NCBI RefSeq assembly: GCF_041296265.1
Contig: NC_091695.1
Coordinates: 17,033,001 to 17,097,000, forward strand
Source: Equus caballus
Lineage: Eukaryota > Chordata > Mammalia > Perissodactyla > Equidae
Direction: 5' to 3'
Length of the DNA stretch: 64,000 nt
Positions 12,501-23,869 of the stretch are shown here, piece after piece. The notes below the pieces were generated by a model. That model saw only the letters and a program-made list of their open reading frames with translations. It searched no databases and was not told where the DNA came from. The first letter of the stretch is position 1; every line of letters begins with the position of its first letter. The translations under genes were made by a program, and so were the position numbers.

Positions 12501-13369
12501 CATTTTCATTTGTTTCCAGGTAATATTTGATTTCTTCTTTAATTTCTTCAATAATCCATTGTTTGTTCAGAAGCGTGATGTTTAGTCTCCACATTTTTGC
12601 ACCTTTCCCTGCTTTATTCTTATAGTTGATTTCTAGTTTCATAGCATTATGATCAGAAAAGATGCTTGATATTATTTCAACTCTCTTGTATTTATTGATA
12701 CTTGCTTTGTTTCCCAAGATATGGTCTATCCTTGAGAATGTTCCATGTGCACTTGAGAAGAATGCGTAACCTGCTGTTTTTGGATGAAGTGTTCTATCTA
12801 TATCTATTAAGTCCATCTGGTCTAATTTTTCATTTAATTCTATAATTTCCTCGTTGATTTTCTGTCTGGATGACCTTTCCATTGGTGTTAATGGGGTGTT
12901 GAGGTCCCCTACTATTATTGTATTGTTTTGACGTCTCCTTTTAGTTCTGTTAAGAGTTGCTTTACAAATTTTGGTGCTCCTGTGTTGGGTGCGTATATAT
13001 ATGTATAAGTGTTATGTCATCTTGGTGGAGTGTCCCTTTTATCATTATTTACTGTCCCTCTTTGTCTTTCTTTATCTGTTTTGCTTTGAAATCTACTTTG
13101 TCTGATATTAGTATAGTGACACCTGCTTTCTTTTGTTCATTATTAGCTTGGAGTATTGTCTTCCATCCCTTCACTCTGAGTCTGTGTTTGTCTTTGGGGC
13201 TGAGGTGTGTTTCCTGGAGGCAGCATATTGTTGGGTCTTGTTCTTTGATCCATTCTGCCACTCTGCGTCTTTTGATTGGAGAGTTCAATCCATTTACATT
13301 TAGAGTGATTATTGAAATGTGGGGGCCTACCGCTGCCATTTTATCTCTTGTTTTCCGGTTCTCTTGCAT
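9515..13369 (-). pseudogene. L1 ORF2 (endonuclease-reverse transcriptase), younger copy, broken
   Basis: Minus-strand remains of the bifunctional L1 ORF2 protein, which nicks target DNA and copies the L1 RNA. The N-terminal endonuclease shows ITLNVNGLNSPIKR, CCLQETH and the DHNAMKLEI region (near 12,650). The reverse transcriptase has [18 protein letters not shown] and the catalytic FADD (about 11,270). The C-terminal part shows [10 protein letters not shown] and MFIAALF. The longest surviving frame is 331 codons (11,601-10,606), covering most of the RT. Several frameshifts and stops separate the pieces, including one near 13,049, one between 12,304 and 12,234, one at 10,606 and one at 9,684. 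It is not a host gene. Confidence 0.92.
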
Positions 13370-13806
13370 TTCCTTTGTTTCTCATCTCATGATTTTTGGA
13401 TTACTAATTCAGGTACGTAAATGTCTGTATTGGTTTTCTTCTTATATGTAACTTGTGTCTTTATTCTTGTTATTTGTTTAGTAGTTACAAGATGGTTAGT
13501 ATAAAACATCTCATAGATGGGATAGTCCATTTTCTGATAGCCTCTTATTTCCTTTAATTAAAACCTTCCATCCGTTTTCTCTTCCCCTTCTAGGTTGTTA
13601 TTGTCAGATTTTTTTTCCTCTTCTTTCTTGTGTTGTTAGTTTGTGGTTAAAATGACAGGGTTATATTTATTCTTGGAGTTTCCCTTCCTTTTATTTTTAA
13701 TGTTTTATTTAACTTTTGCTAACCTGTTCTGATGGAGAGCTGCTACTTTCTGTTATTGGCCTTCTACTTATCTCTTTTGCTGTTGGTTTTGTAACACCTT
13801 TCCTTT

Positions 13807-14765
13807 TTATGATTTTTCAGGTATGAGGGTTTTCCTGAGCATTTCTTGAAGAGAAGGTTTTGTGGCAATGAGCTCCCTTAATTTTTGTTTATCTGGCAAA
13901 GTTTTTATTTCTTCATCGTATTTGAAGGATATTTTTGCTGGGTAGAGTATTCTTGGCTGTAGGCTTTTGTACTTCAGAGTTTTGAATATATCATTCCACT
14001 CTCTTCTAGACTGTAAAGTTTGTGCTGAGAAATCTGCTGATAGCCTTATGGGGGTTCCTTTGTAGGTTATTTTCTTCTGCCTGGCTGCCCTTAGTATTTT
14101 CTCTTTGTCGTTGACTTTTGCTAGCTTCACTACTATGTGCCTTGGGGTTGGCTTCTTGCATTGATAAAGTTTGGAGATCTATTGGCTTCTGTCACATGAA
14201 GTTCCATCTCTCTCCCCAGGTTTGGGAAGGTCTCAGCCATTATTTCTTTGAACAGGCTTTCTACCCACTTCTCCTTCTCATCTCCCTCTGGTATACCTAT
14301 GATCCTTATGTTGGATCTCCTAATTGAGTCAGATAATTCTCGGAGAGTTTCTTCATTTCTTTTTAGTCTTACTTCTCTCTCCTCCTCTGCCTGCAGCATT
14401 TCTATATTCTTATCCTCCAAACTGCTAATTCTGTCCTCCATATTATCGGCCCTACTGTTCAGAGTGTCCAGATTTTTCTTAATCTCCTCTATTGTGTTCC
14501 TCATTTCCAGTATGTCTGTTTGGTTCTTCTTTATAGTATCAAACTCTTTTGTGACATAGCTCCTGAACTCGTTGAGTTGTCTATCTGAATTTTCTTTTAA
14601 CTCATTGAGTTTTTTAATAATGGCTGTTTTGAAGTCATTGTCCTTTAGGTTATATATTTCATTGTCTTTGGGATTGTTTTCTGGGTATTCGTCATTTTCC
14701 TTCTGTTCTGGAGATTTAATATATTTTTTCATATTGCTTGATGGTGTAGATTTGTGCCTCTGCAT
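13807..14765 (-). pseudogene. L1 ORF1 (RNA-binding protein), younger copy, one frameshift
   Basis: Encodes the L1 RNA-binding chaperone. The first 210 codons (14,765-14,133) hold a coiled coil with heptad-like stretches (IEEIKKNLDTLNSRADNMED region) and the start of the RRM (RIIGIPEGDEKE). The frame then slips near 14,130-14,150, inside the conserved RRM-end region. The remaining 107 codons (14,130-13,807) continue the C-terminal domain (VKLAKVNDKEKILRAAR, YKGTPIRLSADFS). By eye this single slip is the only lesion. In intact copies the two parts form one protein of about 320 residues, which binds L1 RNA in cytoplasmic particles. Confidence 0.9.
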
Positions 14766-16391
14766 AGAGATAGAGTTTAGTTACTGCTTCCACTTGTTTC
14801 TACTGGTGTGGTGAGGGAGCAGCTGTTTAAACTGCACTGACCACAAACCCTATCAGCTGTTGCTCACTGGGCCTGGGCCCCTCCTCGTAGTCACAGTGGT
14901 CCTGTGGGGTCCCTCTTCAGCTGTGGGGGCAGTCACAAGGGGGCTTCAGGCAGCTGGTGCCTACTGTTGCAGACCACCTAGACGTGCTCCCTCCTTAGGG
15001 TCTGCAGCAGTGTTATGGGCTTTCCCAGCAGCCAGGGGCAGGATCACCTATATTTGCAGCTCTGTCACTGTCGGTGCCCACAAAATCTCACTTGTCCACT
15101 ATAGGTCACAGCAGAGCTATGGGTATCTTCTGCAGTCTGTGGTTAGCTCACCTAGCTATGCTACTTTTGTCCCAGGGTCTTCCAGCCTTGTGGATGCCAG
15201 GTGGGGCCTCTCTACTAGTGCTGTGCAGAGGCTTTTGCTGAGGCTGCTGTGAGACTGTAGAGTTTCCCCCTGGGCCGTGGAGCCAGGCCGCTATAACTCC
15301 ACCCAGCCCCAGTCCTCTCCCCCAGGATCTTGGGGAGCCCCTTGCCCTGTCTGGGTGACAGTCAGAGACCGTGAGTCCAGTGGTGGCTGGTTGGCTGCTG
15401 CCTTGCCTGGGATTCTCCCCTTTGGGACCTTCCCGGCGTTCTGAATGCTGGGCAGAGCCTCTCCACTAATGGCAAGTAGAGGCTTTCCCTACTGCCAGAA
15501 CGGGACCCTGGAGCTTCCCCCTGGGCTGTGGAGCTGGCCGCTGGAACTCCACCCAGCCCCAGTCCTCTCCCAAGAGATCTCCAGTAGCCCCGTGCCCCAT
15601 CTAGGTGACAGCCACAGTCCATGAGAACCGTGGTGGCAGCTGGCAGGCTGCTGCCCCATTCAGGATACTCTTCAGGAGCCTCTTGGCGTTCTGGATGCTG
15701 GGCGGGGCCTCTCCACTAATGGCGAGTAGAGGCTTTGCCTGCTGCCAGAACGGGACCCTGGAGTTTCCCCCTGGGCCATGGAGCCAGCCACTGGAACTCC
15801 ACCCAGCCCCAGTCCTCTCCCAGAAGATCTCCGGTAACCCCATGCCCTTTCCAGGCGACAGCTGCAGACTATGAGACCAGTGGCAGCAGCTGGCGGGCTG
15901 CTGCCCCATTCAGGATTCTCTTCGGGAGCCTCCCGGCATTGTGGATGCTGGGCGGGACCTCTCTGCTAATGGCGAGTAGAGGCTTTCCCTGCTGCCTCCG
16001 GTGCGGGACCCTGGAGTTTCCCCCTGGGCTTAGGTGTAATCGCGGGGGGCTTATGTAGGGCTCTAGTCATCTGTTTCCACCGTCGCTCCTCTGGTGTTTG
16101 CATCCTCCTGCCCTTTGTGTGTGGCAATGTTCTGGGGGCATCCGCTGGAAGAAAGCCACTTGCAGGTACTGGGCTGTTCAGGGGTCTGGGTCGGAGAGTT
16201 TTCACCTATCTCCACCTCCTCCCGGGGGGAAGTCCATCCACCTTCCGATGTATAGCAGCATGGGTCTCTCAGGCATCCTGAGATGCTATATGGATATCCT
16301 TTGTTAAGTGATGAATGTCCAATTAGTTGTAGATTCGAAGGGGGAGAGACAAAGAAGACTACTCACGCCGCCATCTTGGTGACGTCCCCTC
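14766..16391 (-). promoter_or_regulatory. L1 5' UTR / internal promoter region of younger copy
   Basis: A GC-rich non-coding 1.6 kb between ORF1 and the 5' end. L1 5' UTRs hold the element's own RNA polymerase II promoter. The 5' end carries ccaagatggcggc on the minus strand, which looks like the YY1-type CAAGATGG site found at the start of many mammalian L1s. About half of the region is a tandem array of units of about 250 bp. Confidence 0.8.
15190..16045 (-). repeat. ~250-bp tandem repeats (monomers) in L1 5' UTR
   Basis: The same block recurs with anchors (ctccactaat or close variants) at about 15,209, 15,461, 15,711 and 15,961, a period of 250-252 bp. Each unit has the order ggcgttctg-atgctgggcgg-gcct, gagtagaggcttt, cgggaccctggag, ttccccctgggc, ccacccagccccagtcctctccc. 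The last two full units are closest to each other and the unit next to ORF1 is the most diverged. Confidence 0.9.
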
Positions 16392-16408
16392 TCCTCTGCC
16401 CATTTTTT
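16392..16408. repeat. Right target-site duplication of younger L1
   Basis: tcctctgcccatttttt, an exact match to 9,317-9,333. Older L1 ORF2 sequence resumes right after it (gattgagctgtttgattttt). Confidence 0.92.
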
Positions 16409-16464
16409 GATTGAGCTGTTTGATTTTTAATCCATTTGTGTGAAGTCCTTATATATTATGGAGA

Positions 16465-19400
16465 TTAACCCCTTGTCAGATATATGATTTGCAAATATTT
16501 TCTCCCAGTTGGTGGGTTGTCTTTTGGTTTGATCCTACTTTCTTTTGCCTTGCGGAAGCTCTTTAGTCTGATGAACACCCACTTTTTTATTTCTTCTTTT
16601 GTTTCCCTTGTCTGAGAAGACATAGTATTTGAAAAGATCCTTTTAAGTTTGATGTCAAATAATGTACTACCTATATTATTTTCCAGGAGTTTTATGGTTT
16701 CAGGACTTATCTTCAAGTCCTTGATCCATTTTGAGTTTATTTTTGTGTATGGCATGAGATAATGGTCTACTTTCATTCTTTTGCATGTGGCTGTCCAGTT
16801 TTCCGAACATATCTATTGAAGAGACTATCTTTTCTCCATTATATGTTCTTGGCACCTTTGTCAAAGATTAGCTGTTCGTAGATGTGAGGTTTTATTTTGG
16901 GGCTTTCAGTTCTGTTCCATTGATCTGTGTGCCTGTTTTTGTACCAGTACCATGCTGTTTTGATCACTATGGCTTCATAGTACATTTTGAAGTCAGGGAT
17001 TGTGATGCCTCCAGCTTTGTTCTTTTTCCTCAGTATTGCTTTTGCAATTCAGGGTCTTTAGTGGACCCATATGAATTTTAGGATTCTTTGTTCTATTTCC
17101 ATGAAGAATGTCATTGGAATTCTGATTGGGATTTCATTGAATCTGTAGATTGCTTTGGGTAGTAGGGACATTTTAACTATGTTTATTCTTCCACTCCACC
17201 TGCATGGAATATTTTCCCATGTCTTTATGTCATTATCTATTTCTTTCAGTAATGTCTTATAGTTTTCATTGTACAAACCCTTTACCTCCTTGGTTAAATT
17301 CATTCCAGGTTACTTTATTCTTTTAGTTGGGACTGTAAATGGAATTGTATCCTTGAATCCTCTTTCTATAAGTTTTCTATTGGAGTATAGAAATGCAGCT
17401 GATTTTTGTAAGTTGATTTTCTACCCCATAACTTTACTGTAGTTGTTAATTATTTCTAATAGTTTTCTGATGGATTCTTTAGAGTTTTCTCTATATAAGA
17501 TCATGTCATCTGCAAACAGTGAGAGTTTCACTTCTTCACTCCTTATTTGGATTCCTTTTATTTCTTTCTCTTGCCTAATTGCTCCGGCCCAAAACTCCAG
17601 TAGTATGTTGAATAAGAGTGGTGATAGTGGGCACCCTTTTCTCATTCCTGCTCTCAGAGGGGTGGTGTTCAGTTTTTCCCCATTGAGTATGATGTTGGCT
17701 GTGGGTTTGCCATATATGGCCTTTATTATGTTGATGTAATTTCCTCTATCCCCATTTTGTTAAGAGTTTTTTTTTTAATCATAAATGGCTGTTAGATCTT
17801 GTCAAATGCTTTCTCTGCGTCTATTGAGATGATCATGTGGTTTTTATTCCTCAATTTGTTGATGTGGTGTATCATGTTGATGGATTTGAGGATGATGAAC
17901 CATCCCTGTGTCCCCAGTATAAATCCCACTTGATCAGGATGTATAATCCTTTTGATGTACTGCTGTATTTGGATTACCAATATTTTGTTGAGGATTTTTG
18001 CATCTATGTTCATCAGCGATATTGGTCTATAGTTTTCCTTTTTCGCATTGTCCTTGTCAGGCTTTGGTATCAGAGTGATTTTGGCCTTGTAAAATGTTTT
18101 AGGAAGTATTCCATCTTCCCTAAGTTTTTGGAATAGCTTGAGAAGGATAGGTATTAAATCCTCCCTGAAAGTTTGGTAGAATTCCCCAGGGAAGCCATCT
18201 GGCCCTGGGCTTTTATTCTTTGGGATGCTTTTGATTACTGTTTGAATCTCTTTCCATGTGGTTTGTGCATTCAGATTATCTGTTTTTTCTTGATTCAGCT
18301 TTGGAGGGTTGTAAGAGTCTAAGAATTTATCCATTTCCTCTAGATTGTCCATTTTGTTGGCATATAATTTTTTGTAGTATTCTCTTACAATCTCTTGTAT
18401 TTCTGTTCTATTTGTTGCTATTTCTCCTTTTTCATTTCTAATTTTGTTTGTCTGAGCATTCTCTCTTTTTTTTCTTTGTAAGTCAAGCTAGAGGTTTGTC
18501 AGTTTTACTTATCTTCTCAAAGAACCAGCTTTTTGTTTCATTGATCCTTTCTACTGCCTTTTTTGTTTCAATAGCATTTATTTCTGCTCCGATTTTTATT
18601 ATTTCTCTCCTTCTGCTGACTTTGGGCTTTGTTTGTTCTTCTTTTTCTAATTCAGGTAAGTGTAACTTGAGGTTGCTTATTTGGGATTTTTCTTGTTTGT
18701 TGAGGTGAGCCCGTATTGAGATGAATTTCCCTCTTAATATGGATTTTGCCATATCCCATGTGAGTTGGTATGGTATGTTTTCATTTTCATTTGTCTCCAA
18801 ATGTTTTTGATTTCTCCTTTAATTTCTTCAATGATCCATTGCTCATTCAATAGTATGTTGTTTACATCTTGTCCCTTTCTCAGATTTTTTTCTAATTAAT
18901 TTCTAGCATTATAGCACTGTCATCAGAGAAGAAGTTTGCTATTATTTCAATTTTCTTAAATTTATTGAGGCTTGCTTTGTTTCCCAACATATGGTCTATC
19001 CTTGAGAATGTTCTGCACGCACTTGAGAAGAATGTGTATTCTGCTGTTTTGGGATGGAGTGTTCTATACATGTCTATTAAGTCCATCTGGTTTAGCGTTT
19101 CATTTAATTCCACTGTTTCCTTGTTGATGTTCTATCTGGATGACCTATCCTTTGATGTGAATGGAGTGAGGAGGTCCTCTACTATTATTGTGTTATTATT
19201 AATATCTTCTTTTAGGTGTGTTAATAGTTGCTTTATGAACTTTGGTGCCCCTGTGTTGGGTGCATAGATATTTAAAAGTGCTAATTCTTCTTGATGGAGT
19301 GTCCCTTTGATCATTATATACTGCCCCTCTTTGTCTCTCTTTATCTGTCTTATCTTGAAGTCTACTTTATCTGATATAAATATTGAAACACACGCTTTCT

Positions 19401-19584
19401 TTCGTTTGACATTAGCTTGGAGTATTTTCTTCCATCCCTTCACTCTGAGCCTGTGTTTACCCTTGGAGCTGAGATATGTTTCCTGGAGGCAGCATATTGT
19501 TGGGTCTTGTTCTTTAATCCCTAATGCCATTCTGTGTCTTTTTATTGAAGAATTCAATCCACTTACATTTTGGATGATTCTCAA
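16465..19584 (-). pseudogene. L1 ORF2, older copy, broken (main part)
   Basis: Minus-strand remains of the endonuclease-reverse transcriptase. The endonuclease shows CCLQETY, DKVDFKIRQIKRDKEGQY and LNIYAPNTGAP (19,584-19,132), then LIDMYRTLHPK (about 19,080). The RT shows [33 protein letters not shown] and HPDQVGFI (18,352-17,792), then the catalytic FADDM (about 17,520). The ORF continues past the nested insertion into 8,911-9,315. Many stops and shifts, more than in the younger copy. Confidence 0.9.
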
Positions 19585-20089
19585 TATATGAGAGCTTAAT
19601 GCTGCCCTTTTACCACTTGTTTTCAGGTTCTCCTGTGTTTCCTTTGTTTCTCATCCTGTGTGTTTTGGTCTACCCATTGAATTATGTAGTTTTTAATGGT
19701 GTGTTTCTTTGTTTTCTCCGTATTTATTATTTATATCTCTTTTCTGCTTTTTACTTTGTGGTTACCATGAGGTTTGTATTCAGAATCTCGTGTATAAGAT
19801 AGTCCATTTTCTGATGGCCTCTTATTTTGTAAGTCTAAACTGATCCAGTTCCTTTTCTCCTCCCCTCCTAAGTTGTTTTTTCACATCTTATTCTATCTTG
19901 TTTTGTGAGTTTGTGGTTAAAATGACAAGATTATCTTTGTTTTTGGTGTTTTCCTTCCCTTTATTTTTAATGCTATACTTAAGTATTTGCTATCCTATTC
20001 TAATTCTGTCTACCTATTTATCTCCTTACTCTGTGCTTTGTAACCCCTTTCTTCCTGGGTTTTTTTTTTTTCAGGTATGAAGGTCTTCT

Positions 20090-21012
20090 TGAGGATTTCT
20101 TGTAGGAGGGGTCTTGTGGCTATGAACTCCCTCAGTTTTTGTTTGTCTGGGAAAGTTTTTATTTCTCCATCAAATTTGAATGATATTTTTGCTTGATAGA
20201 GTATTCTTGGCTAAAAGTTTTTGTCTTTCAGTGATTTGAATCTCATTCATTTCTCTCCTAGACTGTAAGGTTTCTTCAGAGAAATCTGCTAAAAGCCTGA
20301 TAGGGGTTCCTTTGTAGGTTATTGTCTTCTCCCTTGCTATCCTTAGTATTCTACCTTGGTCATTCACTTTTGCCAGTTTTACTACTATATGCCTTGCAGT
20401 AGGTCTTTTTACACTGACATATCTAGATCTGGAAGCATCTTCCACATGGATTTCTATCTCTTTCTCTAGGTTTGGGAAGTTCTCTGCTATTATTTCTTTG
20501 AACACACTTTCTGCTCCATTCTCATTCTCTTCTCCTTCTTGAATACCTATAATTCTTATGTTGCATTTCCTAATTGAGTTGGATATTTCTCAGAGACTTT
20601 CTTCATTTATTTTTAGTCTTAGTTATCTCTCCTCTATCTGGAGCATTTCAACATGTCTATGTTTGATTATGCTGATGTGTTCCTCTATGGTGTTCACTTG
20701 CACATTCAGAGAACCTATATTTTGTTTTATTTCTTCCATTGTGTCGTTCATCTTTAACATTTCTGATTGATTCTTCTTTATAGTTTCAATCTGTTTTGTG
20801 AAGTAGTTCCTGAACTCATTGAATTGTTTCTCTACATTCTCTTTTACCTCATTGAGTTTTTTGAAAATAGCTATTTTTAATTCCTTGTCAGTTAGAATAC
20901 ATATTTCTGTGTCTTCAGGACTGAATTCTGGGTACTTGTCTTTTTCTCTCTGGCATAGAGATTTGATATAATGTTTGATATTGCTAAAGGGAGTGGCTCT
21001 GATTTTACACAT
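20090..21012 (-). pseudogene. L1 ORF1, older copy, broken
   Basis: The N-terminal part (21,012-20,623) has coiled-coil-like sequence (LKIAIFKKLNEVKENVEKQF region). The C-terminal part (20,505-20,170) keeps FKEIIAENFPNLEKEI, VKLAKVND and YKGTPIRLLADFS. The two parts are separated by at least one disabling change between 20,505 and 20,623, with further loss at the C-terminus. Confidence 0.88.
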
Positions 21013-21567
21013 CCTAGTATCATTGGGTTTCAGTTACCTCCTATCGCTGCTGGCTGGGGGTCAAGAGCCACATATTCCCCACCCTCTGCCTTCAACTGAG
21101 ATCCCTGGTGGTCCGGCAGGAGTGCCTTCAGGGTTTTCTCACTCTGCTCTCCCTATCTGCTCTCCTGATATGTAGGATTGATAAGGTCACCCCCTGCAAA
21201 AGCTCTTACTCTGGTAGAGGTCTTCCTTTTAAGTTTTATGGGCCTTCTGGGATCCTTGATGTTCCCATGAATAAATGACCTGTCCCCTGTTCCTTCCCTC
21301 TCAGAGGCCTCTTGATGTCCTGGATGTCAGTCTTTAGGGGAGGGAGCAAAGTTTTCTCATACTGTGTTCCACCTGCTCCAAGGGGGGTGCTTCAGGCTCT
21401 CTGCCCTCCATCATATGGCTGTGTGCATCTCTCTGATGTTATTTGTGTTGTGTTTGGAGGCTGCTGTTGGAGTACGAATGTTTTTGCCTTGTATGTTGGA
21501 AGGGAGAGATTACCAGGCAAGTTCACTCTGCCGTGATGCTGACATCACCAACATTGTTATTAATTTC

Positions 21568-21580
21568 AGTAGTAATTTGA
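21568..21580. repeat. Right target-site duplication of older L1
   Basis: agtagtaatttga, an exact match to 8,488-8,500. It lies about 23 nt past the apparent 5' end of the element, within a longer imperfect match. Confidence 0.6.
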
Positions 21581-22289
21581 AACTTTTCTATGTAATATGC
21601 CAATTTTATACATTTAGAAAATTTAATTTTGGGGCCATTTCTCTCCTTTTTCCTCCTCCTCATCCTCATTTTTCTTCTTCTTCTTTTGCCTATTTCCCTC
21701 CCACTAACATACTATTTCAATGGTCAAGGATTTTGAATGTATAATTTTACTTACCTGGGGTAGTCTCCCCTAATAACTCATCTTTTTCAAAGTTTCTTTC
21801 AATTCCTAAATATTTATTTTTCCTGATAAATTTTAGGGTCATTTTGTAAAGTTTGAAAACTTCTCATAAAGTATATTTAGAATTTCATGACTTTACATAT
21901 TTATTTTAAGGATAATGGTGTTTTAATATCTTGTTTTCAAGTGATAACTGGATAGTCTATAGGACCCCTCTCCCTATCCCTTAAGATGCAGGATCACAAG
22001 CAGGATAATCAGACTTTTCATGTGATACTCAGGGATCCCAGCAGTACAAAGTTGAAGGTGTCAGGCCAGTTAAGTGCTATGTCCCAAAATATCATACTGT
22101 CACTTTCACAATCTTGTATTGCTCAAAGAAGTTACATGCTTGTTCAGATTTGATTTGGTGGAGAAGTAGATGACAACATTTGATGGGGACTGGCAAAGTC
22201 ACATTGCAGAACAGCATGTGGGATGGGAGATATCATTGTATTCATTTTTGGAAAATACAATTGTCTACATCTCTGAAAGGGCATGCCTG
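21581..22289. other. Unassigned spacer
   Basis: A pyrimidine-rich run lies at about 21,640-21,710. The stretch 21,990-22,260 (gatactcagggatcccagca ... atttttggaaaatacaattg) has the look of an old interspersed repeat that I cannot name. No gene. Confidence 0.4.
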
Positions 22290-23300
22290 GATTTTCATTC
22301 AGATTGAGTTGAATCTATAGATCATTTTCGAGTGAACAACATCCTAACAATATTGAACTTTCTAATTCCTGAATACCATATGTCTATTTATTTAGGTATT
22401 TTCAAAATTTATTTTTGAAAAGTAATTTTTAATATAGGGATGTTGTTCATATTTTCATAAATATTTATTTTTTCAGATGCCATTGTAAAAGATGTTTGAT
22501 ATTTTTTCCAATTGTTATTAATGCTAATATATAGAAATGTAATTGAATATTTAATTTGGACCTTGAATCCTACAAACTTGCTAAATTCACTTATTTATAC
22601 TAATCTCCGTAGATTCCTTAGGATTTTCTATGACACAAGCATGTCACCCTCTAAAAAAGGACAGTTCATTTCTTTGAGAGATATAGGAGTATTTAGCTTT
22701 TCAATTTCTTTTTGAGTAATTTTAAGAAGTATGTGTTTTTCCTATATTTTACCTATTTTATCTAGGTTATCAAATTTATTGGAATAAGGTTTTTAATAAC
22801 AATGTTAATTATTCTTTTAAAGTCTGAGGGATCTGTATGATGGTTATCTCCTATTTTGTTTCTGATATTGGTAATTTGGATTTTTCTGTCTTTTGATCAC
22901 TCTTGCTAGAAGTTTATCAATTTTGCTAAAAAAAGTAGCAATTTTTGTCTGTTTTGATTTTCTCCATTTTATGTTTTCTACTTTGTTAATTTTTTGTATT
23001 ATCTTTATTATGTCTTTTCTTTTACTTTGGCTTTAATTTACTTCTCTTACTCTAGCTTCTTAAGATAAAAGCTTGGATAGCTTCTTTTAAGCATTTATCT
23101 TTAATATAACCATTTAAAACTATAAACTTCCTTCTAAGTACTGTTCTGTTTTCGTCTCACACATCCCTATATGTTTTTATTACTTAATTCTAAATATCTA
23201 CTTATTTCTATTATGACCTATTCTCTGATTTATAAGTTCTTTAAATATGTATTACTATTTACAAATATTTGGAAGATTTTATAGATATCTGTATTTGTTT
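22290..23300 (-). mobile_element. Old L1M ORF2 fragment, antisense
   Basis: Complement of diverged L1 ORF2. Runs such as gagttgaatctatagatca, ccttgaatcctacaaacttg, tgatcactcttgctagaag and ctgatttataagttcttt follow the L1 order. It is AT-rich and full of disabling changes. A further piece continues at about 23,620-23,865. Confidence 0.65.
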
Positions 23301-23619
23301 TCTATTTCTGTATGACAAATGCCCTAACACTTAGTGGCTTGATGCAAAACACAATTCTAATCTCACAGTTTCTGTACATCAGAAAACTGGGCATGACTTA
23401 ACTGATTCCTCCACTTTAGGGTTTCTCATAAGGCTATAATCAAGGTGTTGGCTGGAGCTACAGTCTCATATGAAAGCTCAACTGAGGAAGGATCCACTTC
23501 TTAGCTTGCTCACATGATCATTAGCAGAATTCAATTTCTCAACATAAATTAACAATCTCTTCAAATTGTAGTTCCAATTTCATCCCACTGCCCTTTGAAA
23601 TTATTGTCATATATTTTAC
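23301..23619. mobile_element. Old repeat inside the L1M, possibly an antisense MaLR-like LTR, fossil
   Basis: The phrases aacacttagtggcttgatg, tctcacagtttctgtacatc, aatcaaggtgttggctggag and ggctggagctacagtctcat match the antisense pattern of a common eutherian LTR-type repeat. L1M sequence flanks it on both sides, which suggests a later insertion. The exact family is not certain. Confidence 0.45.
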
Positions 23620-23865
23620 TGCTAAAAATGTTATAAACCCCTGAACTTATTATCAATCTTCCTTCAAGTGATTAATTTTTTAAAGTATTTAAGAAAAAAA
23701 GAAAACTGATCTGTTTTATCCATATACATTATTTCCATCTTTTCTATATCTCCTGATTTTTATATGATATTGTTTTCTTCAGCCTGAATAAATTCTTTTT
23801 GCATTTCTTGCAATGTAAGTCTGCTGGCTAGGGCTTTTTCCATCCCTCAAATACTGAGGTTTTTC
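23620..23865 (-). mobile_element. Old L1M fragment, continuation
   Basis: The phrase cagcctgaataaattctttt ... catttcttgcaatgtaagtc, then tgctggctagggc, is the antisense of the L1M ORF1 C-terminal region. It is the likely 5'-ward continuation of the 22,290-23,300 fragment. Confidence 0.55.
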
Positions 23866-23869
23866 CTGA

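Larger units (their letters stand above)
9334..16391 (-). mobile_element. Younger full-length L1, nested in the older L1
   Basis: About 7.06 kb, inserted antisense between perfect 17-bp duplications. In element order (high to low coordinates) it has: 5' end aggggacgtcaccaagatgg (complement of 16,391 downward), a 1.6-kb 5' UTR with tandem units of about 250 bp, ORF1 (14,765-13,807), a spacer of about 0.44 kb, ORF2 (from 13,369 down to about 9,515), a short 3' UTR and a T-rich (poly(A)) end at 9,334-9,365. Both ORFs are broken, so the copy cannot move on its own, but the full length and perfect duplication suggest a fairly recent insertion. Confidence 0.93.
16409..21545 (-). mobile_element. Older L1, 5' portion (interrupted element)
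   Basis: Continues the element begun at 8,501, on the minus strand. It carries most of ORF2 (16,465-19,584), ORF1 (about 20,090-21,012) and a 5' UTR of about 530 bp ending at gatgctgacatcacc. Together the two parts make about 6.0 kb, so the copy was close to full length. It is more decayed than the element inside it and its 5' UTR has no 250-bp array. Confidence 0.9.

Noticed and set aside
15190-16045. CRISPR-like or satellite array
   Set aside because: The units are about 250 bp, contiguous and confined to the L1 5' UTR, with no spacer structure and no extension outside the element.
15362-16205. GC-rich overlapping open frames on both strands as coding exons
   Set aside because: They are the 250-bp tandem units of the L1 5' UTR. 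The frames repeat with the units and carry no protein family signature.
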